64,000 nucleotides of DNA, taken from assembly GCA_018829445.1 (NCBI GenBank), contig JAHJTV010000063.1, positions 62,001 through 126,000 on the forward strand, read 5' to 3'. A program made the position numbers and the translations under genes. The notes beneath the pieces were generated by a model that saw nothing but the letters and a program-made list of their open reading frames with translations, was not told the DNA's origin and made no database searches. This document shows, piece after piece, positions 36,790 through 45,020 of the stretch; position 1 is the first letter of the stretch; every line of letters starts with the position of its first letter. The DNA comes from a bacterium (lineage in GTDB: Bacteria > SAR324 > XYD2-FULL-50-16).

Positions 36790-38571
36790 ATGAAAATAAC
36801 AGATGCAAATGTCCTCAGGGTGAACCTGTCCAATGGCGATATCAGTAGATCCGAGCTGAATATAGATTTACTGAAAACCTATTTTGGCGGGCGAGGATTG
36901 GCCAGCAAAATTTTGATCGATGAAATAGCGCCGGATGTTGATCCTTTTTCTCCGGATAACAAGCTTATTCTAGCCACTGGTCTATTGACCGGACTGGCGG
37001 GGCCGACAACTGGTCGTTATATGGCGATTACTAAAAGTCCATTGACAGGGACAATTGCCTCCAGTAATTCAGGTGGCTTTTTCGGTCCCGAATTAAGAAA
37101 GGCGGGATACTTCATGATTATTATTGAGGGTAAAAGCGAGAAGCCTGTCTATATCTCTATCAAGGACGACAATGTTGTATTGAAGGATGCTTCTGAAGTA
37201 TGGGGATCGGACTCACATGTCACAACAGACAAACTAGTCGAGGAATCAGGTGATAAAAAGGCCAAGGTTTGTTGTGTTGGCCCTGCTGGAGAAAAGCTCT
37301 CCAGGATTGCGGCGATAATGAATGATAAAGATAGAGCGGCCGGAAGATCTGGGGTTGGAGCTGTCATGGGTTCGAAAAATCTGAAGGCGATCGTTGTGAG
37401 GGGTACAGGTTCTCTGGAAATGGCTGAAAAGGAAAAGTTCAGGGAAGTAGCCCGGGCAAAAACCAAAATGGCCAAGGAAGATGGTGTGGCTGGTGAAGGA
37501 TTACCGGCCCTTGGGACAAAGGTGCTGGACAATATCATCAATCAGGCCGGGCTCTATCCTACCAAAAACTTCCAATACGATACGTTTGCCGCTGTGGATG
37601 AGGTTTGTGGGGAGGCCCTGGTAGAAAAGAAGTATCTGTCAAAAAACAAAGCTTGTTTTTCTTGCCCGATCGCCTGTGGTAGATTTTGCATACTTCCGGA
37701 CGGATCAAAGGGAGAAGGCCCTGAATATGAAACAGGATGGGCTTATGGAGCTGACTGTGGCGTTTCCGATCTGTTTGCCATTGTCAAATCAAATTTCATC
37801 TGCAACGAGTTGGGTCTGGACACGATTTCCGCTGGTTGTACCATTGCTACAGCTATGGAACTTTATGAAAAAGGGTATATCCCCAAAGAAGATCTGGAAA
37901 ATGGCCCCGCGCTCAATTTTGGCAATTCCGAAGCCATTGTTTACTACACCCAGAAAATGGGCCTTCGAGAAGGGAAACTTGGAAATCTGCTGGCTGAAGG
38001 CTCATACCGTATGGCTGAAGCATATGGTCATCCGGAGCTGTCCATGACCGTCAAAAGACAGGAACTTCCTGCTTACGATCCCAGGGGCGTCCAGGGACAT
38101 GGTCTGCAATATGCGACTTCAAACCGGGGCGGTTGTCATGTGAGGGGGTATATGATATCCCCGGAGGTGTTGGGATATCCGGAAAAGCTTGAGTCACAGC
38201 AACTGGAAGGTAAACCTCAATGGGTGAAGATTTTTCAAGATCTGACAGCTGTGATCGATTCGCTGGGATTCTGCCTTTTTTCATCTTTCCCCTTCGGCGC
38301 TGATGATTACACGGAGTTATTGAATGCCGCTACCGGATTCAATATGTCAACCGATGAAGTGATGGCAGTTGGAGAGCGAATCTGGAACATGGAACGGAAA
38401 TTCAATATCAAGGCTGGAATTTTACCGGAAGAGGATACCCTGCCGGAACGATTCTTTAACGAACCTATACCTGACGGACCACAAAAAGGTGTTGTTTCAA
38501 AGATGAGGGAATTGCTGCCCGAATATTATAAATTGAGAGGATGGGACGAGAAGGGATACGTTCCCGAATAA
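36790..38571 (+). CDS. aor: aldehyde:ferredoxin oxidoreductase (tungsten AOR family)
   Basis: The 593-residue protein has the AOR N-terminal domain (FGGRGLASKIL near 32-42, TGLLTGLAGPTTGR, SSNSGGFFGPELR near 90). Pterin-binding segments AAGRSGVGAVMGSKNLKAI near 178-197 and DPRGVQGHGLQYATSNRGG near 425 follow. The single [4Fe-4S] cluster is given by CFSCPIAC near 289-296 and the distal Cys in SLGFC near 497. AORs contain a tungsten bis-pterin and oxidise aldehydes to acids with ferredoxin. The downstream MoaD-like, ThiF-like and radical SAM genes are the usual bacterial accessory set for this enzyme. Substrate range is not predictable. Confidence 0.94.
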   Translation: MKITDANVLRVNLSNGDISRSELNIDLLKTYFGGRGLASKILIDEIAPDVDPFSPDNKLILATGLLTGLAGPTTGRYMAITKSPLTGTIASSNSGGFFGPELRKAGYFMIIIEGKSEKPVYISIKDDNVVLKDASEVWGSDSHVTTDKLVEESGDKKAKVCCVGPAGEKLSRIAAIMNDKDRAAGRSGVGAVMGSKNLKAIVVRGTGSLEMAEKEKFREVARAKTKMAKEDGVAGEGLPALGTKVLDNIINQAGLYPTKNFQYDTFAAVDEVCGEALVEKKYLSKNKACFSCPIACGRFCILPDGSKGEGPEYETGWAYGADCGVSDLFAIVKSNFICNELGLDTISAGCTIATAMELYEKGYIPKEDLENGPALNFGNSEAIVYYTQKMGLREGKLGNLLAEGSYRMAEAYGHPELSMTVKRQELPAYDPRGVQGHGLQYATSNRGGCHVRGYMISPEVLGYPEKLESQQLEGKPQWVKIFQDLTAVIDSLGFCLFSSFPFGADDYTELLNAATGFNMSTDEVMAVGERIWNMERKFNIKAGILPEEDTLPERFFNEPIPDGPQKGVVSKMRELLPEYYKLRGWDEKGYVPE

Positions 38572-38584
38572 TCAGCAATTTAGT

Positions 38585-38612
38585 CCATGTGCCGGGAAAT
38601 TCTGGCACATGG
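38585..38612 (+). promoter_or_regulatory. perfect hairpin between AOR and the MoaD-like gene
   Basis: A 9-bp perfect stem (ccatgtgcc/ggcacatgg) with a 10-base loop starts 13 bp after the AOR stop. No T run follows, so it is more likely an RNA-processing or mRNA-stabilising element than a terminator. It could give high AOR and low accessory-protein levels from one transcript. Confidence 0.5.
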
Positions 38613-38752
38613 CAATATTATACTAAAGTTGAATCAAAGCACTCGATTATCCAAACCGAAAATAGCCTACTGCCTGTCGGCTCTTGGTCAGGTTTTACCG
38701 GGTAAAACGAATTGAAGAAAACCCGCCTGAAAACTTCCCCTGGACTAATTCT

Positions 38753-39046
38753 ATGATTACGGTTAATTTTTATACAACTCTCCGCCTGATGCTTTCCACT
38801 AAAGAGATAACAATCGATTGCAAGGATCAAATGACAATTCTGGAGGTTTTGAAACATGCAGAGGAGATCATTGAGAAATCATTGTCCAAGAATTTTATCT
38901 GGAAGCTGCTGGATGAAGATGGAAATATCAAGCTGGGTACCATCATCATGATCAACGGGAAGAATATTTTGGATATGGATGGTCTGGAGTGTATGGTCAG
39001 CCCTGGTGATACCATTGCCCTCTTTCCTCCCGGGGGTGGCGGATGA
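38753..39046 (+). CDS. MoaD/ThiS-like sulfur-carrier protein of the AOR operon
   Basis: The 97-residue beta-grasp protein (starting MITVNFYTTLRLML) ends in PPGGGG, giving the C-terminal di-glycine that is adenylated and thiocarboxylated in MoaD and ThiS. The gene overlaps the ThiF-like gene by four bases, so carrier and activating enzyme are made together. It probably provides dithiolene sulfur for the pterin cofactor of the neighbouring tungsten enzyme. It is slightly longer than housekeeping MoaD (about 81). Confidence 0.85.
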   Translation: MITVNFYTTLRLMLSTKEITIDCKDQMTILEVLKHAEEIIEKSLSKNFIWKLLDEDGNIKLGTIIMINGKNILDMDGLECMVSPGDTIALFPPGGGG

Positions 39047-39753
39047 TAACGTCAGATAGGGTTTTTTCCAGAAATATTGGTGTTTGGGACAGAGTAAAAC
39101 AACAGACTCTTGCTGATTCATCGATACTTGTCGCTGGCGCAGGAGGACTGGGGTGTTTTGTTGCCCAAACATTAGTCAGATCCGGGATTGGGCGATTGTA
39201 TCTGATGGATGACGGTATAGTCGATGTTCCTGACCTGAATCGACAAATCCTTTATATAAAAGATGATCTGGGTTTGCCAAAGGTAACCATCGCTGCCGAA
39301 AGGCTTTCAGCCATCCATGGGCTAACTGAAATTATTCCCCTTCAGCAGCGGCTTGTTGAAAATCGACTCCTTGAAATCAACTGTCCACTGGCTGAGATCA
39401 AGGGATTTGTGGATTGCCTGGACAATTATCCCAGTCGTTATCTTTTGGAGCGGATGCTTCCTGAAAAAGCTTTTCTGGTTCATGGTGGTGTCCAGGAGCA
39501 TTACGGACAGGTGACCACGATCCGCAAAGATCTGACACCTTCTCTAAAAAGTCTATACGCTAATACCGAAGATTCCGATTCTCCAATGGCCGTGTGTTCC
39601 CAGGCGGTCTCCTGTGTTGCTTCGATTATGTCCTTTGAAGTGCTTAACAATATCTGGGGTAAGCCCCAGCTGCTTAACTCCTTGTTGATCATTGAATTGT
39701 CGGACTTCACCTTTTCAAAAATAAAACTAGGTCAGGCTAATGAATGTATATGA
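39043..39753 (+). CDS. ThiF/MoeB/HesA-family adenylyltransferase of the AOR operon
   Basis: The 236-residue E1-like enzyme has the ATP-binding loop VAGAGGLGCF near 31 and the DLNRQ motif near 66, followed by the KV segment (LPKVTIAAERL). The CX2C zinc pairs of MoeB are not evident; only a CSQAVSC segment near 185 resembles the cysteine region of the family. It should adenylate the C-terminus of the MoaD-like protein encoded just before it. The gene overlaps the radical SAM gene by 14 bp. Confidence 0.87.
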   Translation: MITSDRVFSRNIGVWDRVKQQTLADSSILVAGAGGLGCFVAQTLVRSGIGRLYLMDDGIVDVPDLNRQILYIKDDLGLPKVTIAAERLSAIHGLTEIIPLQQRLVENRLLEINCPLAEIKGFVDCLDNYPSRYLLERMLPEKAFLVHGGVQEHYGQVTTIRKDLTPSLKSLYANTEDSDSPMAVCSQAVSCVASIMSFEVLNNIWGKPQLLNSLLIIELSDFTFSKIKLGQANECI

Positions 39754-40819
39754 TCTGAAGGACAGTCAGATCATCATCAAAGAATCAGATGATGTACGAA
39801 AGCTGTACCTGGAACTGACCAGTGAGTGTAATTTTGATTGTGAAATGTGTTTTCGCCATGGTTTCTCGAATTCATTCGGTTCCATGGACAAAGAGGTACT
39901 TAATAAGGTTTTGGAGGAGATAAAGTCTCTACCCAGGCTGGATGAGGTCGTTATTGGAGGTATCGGAGAACCTCTGATGCATCCGAGCTTTCAGCGCGTG
40001 GCTGACTGGATCAAGCAACAGAATATTAAGCTGTCTATCACCAGCAACGGAGCGCTGGCCGACCCCCATATCGATTTCATGATTGAGAAAAAAGTTGACA
40101 ACCTCTATCTCTCTTTTGAAACGGGCGATATCGGACATGCCAACGAGACCTATATTTTTGATATCGCAAAAATAATTGAACACCGGAAAAGAAAGTTGAA
40201 GAACCATCTGCCGTCTGTCCATTTTTCTATGGTAATCACTCGCAACAATATCGGCGATCTTGACCGTGTTGCCCAAGCCTTAAGAGGATCAGGCGTCAGT
40301 ACGGTTTTTATTTCCAACCTATTGCCCACTCATAAGGAACATGAATCACTTTCTCTTTATTTAAAAGCCGAACCTGAGGTCATTAAACAATTCAAAAACC
40401 GATTACTACAAAAGGCATTGCTTGAGAAAACCCGTTGCACCACACCAAAATTCGGAATCCAAACCGATAGATTCTGCAATTTTATTGAGCAGAATGCATT
40501 GGTTATTCGTTGGGATGGAGAGATCGCACCCTGTTATCGTTTTCTTCACTCCGCTGAAGAATTCGTGGAGGGACGACGCAAGGAGATAAAGGCCTGTTCT
40601 TTTGGCAATATAAGGGATAAACCGTTGCTTGATGTCTGGAACGATCGCAGCTACGCCTGGTTCCGATTCCAGGTACATCACAGTATTTATCCTTCCTGCA
40701 TCGATTGTCCATTGAAAAACGGATGTGAATTTATCAAGTCGACCGATTCGGATTGCTGGGGAAACGAGCATTCCTGTGCTGACTGCCTCTGGTCCCGAGG
40801 AATCATCCGTTGCCCATAA
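39740..40819 (+). CDS. radical SAM/SPASM maturase of the tungsten oxidoreductase
   Basis: The 359-residue protein has the radical SAM motif CNFDCEMC (CX3CX2C, near 30-37), GGIGEPLMH near 74 and a C-terminal SPASM-type cysteine region (CYRF, CIDCPLKNGC, CADC near 265-350). Proteins with this layout next to AOR-family genes are classified as tungsten cofactor oxidoreductase radical SAM maturases. Their exact reaction is not established; modification of the enzyme or its pterin cofactor is the working idea. It is the last gene of the AOR operon. Confidence 0.88.
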   Translation: MNVYDLKDSQIIIKESDDVRKLYLELTSECNFDCEMCFRHGFSNSFGSMDKEVLNKVLEEIKSLPRLDEVVIGGIGEPLMHPSFQRVADWIKQQNIKLSITSNGALADPHIDFMIEKKVDNLYLSFETGDIGHANETYIFDIAKIIEHRKRKLKNHLPSVHFSMVITRNNIGDLDRVAQALRGSGVSTVFISNLLPTHKEHESLSLYLKAEPEVIKQFKNRLLQKALLEKTRCTTPKFGIQTDRFCNFIEQNALVIRWDGEIAPCYRFLHSAEEFVEGRRKEIKACSFGNIRDKPLLDVWNDRSYAWFRFQVHHSIYPSCIDCPLKNGCEFIKSTDSDCWGNEHSCADCLWSRGIIRCP

Positions 40820-41550
40820 AAAGAACGAACTTGGGTAAATCCTTCAAATCACCATATTTCAAATAAGCCCGATAGCATTAACTCTATTCTATCTTTTTTT
40901 CAACCCAAAGCAAAAAACCATTAGAGTTCATAAAAAAGGCTTAATGTCAGTGATATAGAAGTCAGTTTAGTCTGAATAGAATCCGCTCTGGATGTCAGTA
41001 TAACAGGGTTTTTCCCGCAAAGAACCACAGTAGCACAGACAGCACAGGATTGTGTAGTCAGGGTTTTATATAGAACATTGGCTGCGTCTATATCCGGAGC
41101 GACAGCCACATCTCTCCCCAATCAGGAAAAATCCAGGTAAGCAGAATCGTCATTAAACTGTTCAAAATATTATCAACAGGGGCATCTTAACCTGTTCTCT
41201 TGACTTGTCGGTTTTAGCTTCGGCTTTTGATCAAAGATATTTATCAAAAGGTTAATCACGAATCAAGATCTGGCACCAATTTTTTTTATGCTCATCTGTT
41301 ATCGCTTTAATTTATTCTAAACACTTTGTACTCAAATATCAGTTACTAAAGAACAGAAGTGTTCAGTTTAAAATTCGATCATTTAAAACGGGTGGAAATT
41401 TTTGAATGAATCAAAAGTGGGATACCCCCAAAAAATAAAATATTCCAGGTGGTAATGGGAACTTGCTTCGATCAATGCAAAGCGTAATTATTTATAAAAA
41501 CAATGGTAACCGAGATTTGAAATAGCAAAATAGGGGGTCGATGAAATAAT
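40820..41550. other. intergenic region between the AOR operon and the GIY-YIG gene
   Basis: This 730-bp AT-rich stretch shows no convincing gene. The longest open frames are short, lack ribosome binding sites and resemble nothing recognised. No terminator with a T run was seen directly after the AOR operon. Confidence 0.4.
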
Positions 41551-41617
41551 ATTACCCGGGTAGTATTGACAAAATGTTATTACCCGGGCAAAATTAATCT
41601 TATTTTATCCGGGTAAT
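41551..41617 (+). promoter_or_regulatory. promoter overlaid by three ATTACCCGG operators
   Basis: Three copies of one motif are packed into 67 bp: attacccgggtagt (41551-41564), attacccgggcaaaat (41579-41594) and, inverted, attacccggataaaat (41617-41602). A -35 box TTGACA (41566-41571) and a -10-like CAAAAT (41589-41594) with 17-bp spacing lie between and inside them. A protein bound to the motifs would block this promoter directly. The genes downstream are the GIY-YIG and DUF2239 proteins. The repressor is not identified. Confidence 0.65.
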
Positions 41618-41676
41618 TTTAAAATCATCCATTGTTTTTAATGAACCGGTTGCACATTATATTTTTTTGGGAAGAA

Positions 41677-42036
41677 ATGAATAAAAAGGAAATAATCAGA
41701 AAGTATAAAGAGACCGTTCAGCCGATGGGGGTATATCAGATTAAGAACCTGAAGAATCATAAACTGTTTATCGGAAGCACGAAGGATATTCGTGCCAGAA
41801 TCAATAGGATTAAATTCCAATTAAAAACCGGTTCCTATTCCCACAAGGAAATTCAACAGGACTATTTTGAAGCCGGTGAGACCGGTTTTTCCGTTGAAGT
41901 ACTGGATCTGTTAAGCACTATAGAGCACTTGGATGAAAATTATGATGAAGAACTAGAGCTTTTAGAGCAATTGTGGTTGGATAAAATCCAGCCGTATGGG
42001 GATAAGGGATATAATAAAATAAAAAATAACAATTAG
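41677..42036 (+). CDS. GIY-YIG nuclease domain protein
   Basis: A small protein of 119 residues starts at ATG 41677, preceded by gggaag. It contains a single GIY-YIG-like domain: GVYQIKN near 16 takes the place of GIY, and LFIGSTKDIRARINR near 31-45 that of YIG with the catalytic Arg. The acidic C-terminal half includes an ELELLEQLWLDKIQP segment. It could be a nicking or repair-type nuclease, or an inactive binding module. A longer frame upstream (from TTG 41632) runs over the promoter and is unlikely. It is followed by the DUF2239 gene, possibly in the same transcript. Confidence 0.75.
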   Translation: MNKKEIIRKYKETVQPMGVYQIKNLKNHKLFIGSTKDIRARINRIKFQLKTGSYSHKEIQQDYFEAGETGFSVEVLDLLSTIEHLDENYDEELELLEQLWLDKIQPYGDKGYNKIKNNN

Positions 42037-42119
42037 TTATGGCTTGTGGGTAAACATTGCAGCTGGGATATCACTTCAGGATTTTCAGTAGGCCATAACA
42101 TTTGAAAAAGGTGAAAGAA

Positions 42120-42716
42120 ATGGAAAACAAATATACAGCTTTCAACGGTAGCATTCAAATCGCATCCGGAACGATTCGGGTAGTAGCTGAGGCGGCAAAG
42201 CTGCTGATTGACGGAGGAGAGTCCATAACGATTCTTATTTTCAATGATACAACCGGGGTACAGATAGATTTGGACTTCAGCGGTACCCTGACGGATGTGT
42301 TTTCCCGCTTGAAACAACAGTTTGAACTCAATCAGGATTTACCGGAGTCCCGAAGTCAGGATAAAAATAAAGCAAAGCCTGGACGGCCGAAACTGGGGGT
42401 GGTATCCAAGGAGGTCACGTTGCTCCCCCGCCATTGGGAATGGTTGGCCGGGCAGCCCGGGGGGGCCTCGGTTACACTTAGGAAACTGGTGGAGCAGGCA
42501 AAACGGACGAATCAGGGAGAAGATAAAATCCGTCGTTCCCGTGAGGCAACATTTAAGTTTATAAATGCAATCGCCGGGAATCTTCCCGGTTTTGAAGAGG
42601 CAGTCAGAGCTTTGTTTGCCGGAGATGTCGAAAGATTTAGCCAGCAAATCGGTTCCTGGCCGAAGAGTATTCAGGAGTATTCGCAGAAACTATCAGCGGA
42701 TGCCTTTGGAAAATAG
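42120..42716 (+). CDS. DUF2239 family protein
   Basis: The 198-residue protein starts at ATG 42120 with aaggtgaa as ribosome binding site. It matches the DUF2239 family: the N-terminal YTAFNGSIQIASG, the FNDTTGVQIDLDFSGT segment near 45-60, and the highly conserved central block GRPKLGVVSKEVTLLP followed by RHWEWLAGQPGGAS (about 87-116). The central block looks like a DNA-binding or regulatory helix region. The function of the family is unknown. It makes a candidate for the protein that binds the ATTACCCGG motifs upstream, but there is no direct evidence. Confidence 0.8.
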   Translation: MENKYTAFNGSIQIASGTIRVVAEAAKLLIDGGESITILIFNDTTGVQIDLDFSGTLTDVFSRLKQQFELNQDLPESRSQDKNKAKPGRPKLGVVSKEVTLLPRHWEWLAGQPGGASVTLRKLVEQAKRTNQGEDKIRRSREATFKFINAIAGNLPGFEEAVRALFAGDVERFSQQIGSWPKSIQEYSQKLSADAFGK

Positions 42717-42762
42717 TTGCAATAGTCCTGGGCATCATTTCCTGCCTGTCATTTTTAAGACT

Positions 42763-43617
42763 TCAGCTTACTACCCTCAAAACCAATCTTTCCACACAGG
42801 TTCGTAGCCTTTGGTGGCAATTATAAAAGTGGTACAAGCCTCCCTTACCATTACCCGTTTTAAAACACACACACTGTTTAAGCAGGTAGTGGGTGTATTC
42901 GATTCCTGATTTTACCGCGGAAGGAGTATCCATGCCGGAGGCAAGAAAAGCTGTGATAGCCGATGACAAGGTGCAACCGGTTCCATGTGTGTTCCCGCTT
43001 TTCACCTCATCTTGCTCAAACCAGTGGGAGTTCATATCTCCATTATTTTGGCGATGTATAAGACAATCTCATTTTGTTACTCCGGGTCTGTCTCCGCCGG
43101 TTATCAGCAGTGCCTGCTGTCCAAAAACCATCATCTCTCTTCCGATTGTTTCTGTCGTTGATTCGGATTCCATCAAGCTGCCACTCAGCAATTCAACTTC
43201 TTTAAAATTAGGGGTCACCAATTTGCAAAGGGGGAACAAATGCTGTTTTAAGGTTTCCAATGCAGCGGTTTCCATCAAGCTGGTACCAGATGTGGAGACT
43301 AATACGGGATCTAACACTACGGGCTTTGAGTGCTTGGCTAAAAATCTGGCTACCACACTGACAACCGATTGATTCGGCAATATGCCTATTTTGACAGCAC
43401 TGACCGGCATATCCTTCATTACTGCCTCCAATTGGGCAGATACAAAATCGGGATCAATCGCCTGAACTGCTTTAATTCCGCAGGTATTTTGGGCAGTTAG
43501 GGCTGTGATCACGGTTGTTCCATAGCAGCCTAAGCTGGCGAAAGTTTTCAGATCGGCCTGAATACCGGCTCCTCTTCCTGAATCCGATCCTGCAATGGTA
43601 AGGCAAACCGGTTTCAT
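42763..43617 (-). pseudogene. thiD: thiD (HMP/HMP-P kinase) interrupted by an in-frame TGA
   Basis: The reading frame opens at 43617 with the ThiD N-terminus (PVCLTIAGSDSGRGAGIQAD, GCYGTTVITALTAQNT) and reaches LLITGGDRPGVTK. It then meets TGA (43071-43069) and continues in the same frame to DCLIHRQNNGD and the catalytic NTHGTGCTLSSAI region. Apart from the stop, the 284 codons form a full-length ThiD, which phosphorylates hydroxymethylpyrimidine in thiamine synthesis. The anion-hole and catalytic Cys lie after the stop, so without readthrough the enzyme would be inactive. It overlaps thiE by four bases. Nonsense mutation, sequencing error or recoding cannot be separated here. Confidence 0.8.
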
Positions 43618-44258
43618 GGGGTGTTTGTTTCAAAAGCATCAATGTAACGTTCTGCTGCTGTTTTGATATGAGACGCCTGCATAATACCCCGAATCATTCC
43701 ACAACAATTAACCCTGGTTTGGCGAACTGCAGCGACATTTTCAAGTGTGATACCACCGATAGCCACAATAGGTGTGTCGGTTAATGACAGAACCTTGTTG
43801 AGAAGATCTGTGCCTACCTCAGCATCTGGTTTCTTTTTGCAGTCGGTTCCATAGACCGGCCCCACTGACAAATAGGTGATGTCTTCCTCCAGGGCCGATT
43901 GGGCTTGCTCCATCGAATGAGAGGATTTACCGATCATCATGTTACCGACGATCTTTCTGGCTTCGGAAACCGGCATGTCTTCCGGTCCCAAATGAAGGCC
44001 GTCTGCCTCGCATAACCTGGCAATATCGGGTCTGTTATTGATAAAATAGGAAACGTGATAACGGAGGGTTAAATCCCTGATCCTAAAGGCGAGATCCAAC
44101 TGATCGCAATCGGATAGTTCATCTTTTTAGCGGATTTGAAAGAGGCGGATACCACCAAGAAAGGCTTGCTCAATAGCATGCAGAAACAGGAGAATATCCC
44201 GATGAAACCACAAACCGGCCACCAGACAGATCCCTCGAATTAAAAATCGGTTTTCCAT
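43614..44258 (-). pseudogene. thiE: thiE (thiamine-phosphate synthase) interrupted by an in-frame TAA
   Basis: From ATG 44258 the frame reads ENRFLIRGICLVA, then HAIEQAFLGGIRLFQIR, and is stopped by TAA (44129-44127). It continues without shift as KDELSDCDQLDLAFRIRD, INNRPDIARLCEADGLHLGPEDMP, YLSVGPVYGTDCKK and VAIGGITLENV. In intact ThiE the stretch around the stop is (Q)LREK, so the TAA most simply replaces a Glu codon (GAA). Only the part after the stop (from 44099) is freely open. ThiE joins HMP-PP and thiazole phosphate. The gene follows a TPP riboswitch and precedes thiD. Confidence 0.8.
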
Positions 44259-44433
44259 ATGATCCCTTAACCAAAATGGGAAAAGTCTTCTTTTGACTCA
44301 CCTAGCCAACAAACAGTTTAACCTAAGATTTAAGTATTGTGGAAAACCAGCAGAATGACGTGGAAGAAAACTTTTTTGTTTTTGTGGGAGAGGCAGTTAA
44401 GCTTCTCTACAGGAAGGCATTTGCTTTTTCTTT

Positions 44434-44503
44434 CGACGTCCCTACGCTGGTATTATCCAGATCAGGTTCGCGGGTTTGATCTCAGCAAAGTGCACCCCGC
44501 GTC
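44434..44503 (-). ncRNA. TPP riboswitch (THI element)
   Basis: Read on the minus strand, this region contains all the invariant parts of the thiamine-diphosphate aptamer. They are ggggtgc, gctgagatcaaacccg, gaacctgatctggat and aataccagcgtagggacg. It sits about 175 bp upstream of the thiE start and in the same orientation, so it should turn the thiE-thiD operon off when TPP is abundant. The aptamer core looks undamaged even though both genes it controls carry stop codons. Confidence 0.95.
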
Positions 44504-45020
44504 GTATGAAATTATTGTGTCTATTAATTAGCTAGCTTGTCACGCGCAAACCGGAGAACCTTCACAACCCCTTAAGAACCAACGGGTGCAATCAGTCGAT
44601 TTGAAAAGCTTTCATTAAAGTTCGGAGGTTGATCAAGTCACAACCATGGGCTACGGCTTCGAAAGTATCTTGTAAGATCAAGGCGACAAGCAAATGTTTC
44701 TTGCCTGTCGCCAAGGTTAAAATAGTTAGAAATTTAGGTGGGACACGATCAATTCTCTTTCGGTGAGCAGAATTTTGACATGAGCTGTTCTCCAATGAGT
44801 TCCTTCAGCATCGGAATCTCCTTGCGAACCCTTTTCCTTGGCCATGATGGCGTAGATTTTGGAATGGTTCTGTGGATCAAATACAAAATCAACGCCCTGG
44901 AAGAACTGGTTATGAAAATGCATAAAAATAGATAAGACAGAAATCCTATCAATATCCATTTTTAATGTCCCTTTACCAGCCATAAAAAACATCGCGGAGG
45001 GACCTTTTTTAGTAATATTA
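44504..45020 (-). other. leader and promoter region between the TPP riboswitch and the IS element
   Basis: About 520 bp with no recognised gene. Overlapping minus-strand frames at 44592-44992 are short, lie in different phases and resemble nothing known; they may be remnants. The promoter of the thi operon should be here, unless the nearby insertion has separated it. Confidence 0.4.

Noticed and set aside
40921..41121. 66-codon minus-strand open frame after the AOR operon
   Set aside because: No ribosome binding site, no similarity, and biased composition typical of chance frames.
44592..44992. Overlapping minus-strand frames upstream of the TPP riboswitch as a small gene
   Set aside because: Three phases are open over short, overlapping pieces and none resembles a known protein; more likely non-coding leader or remnant.
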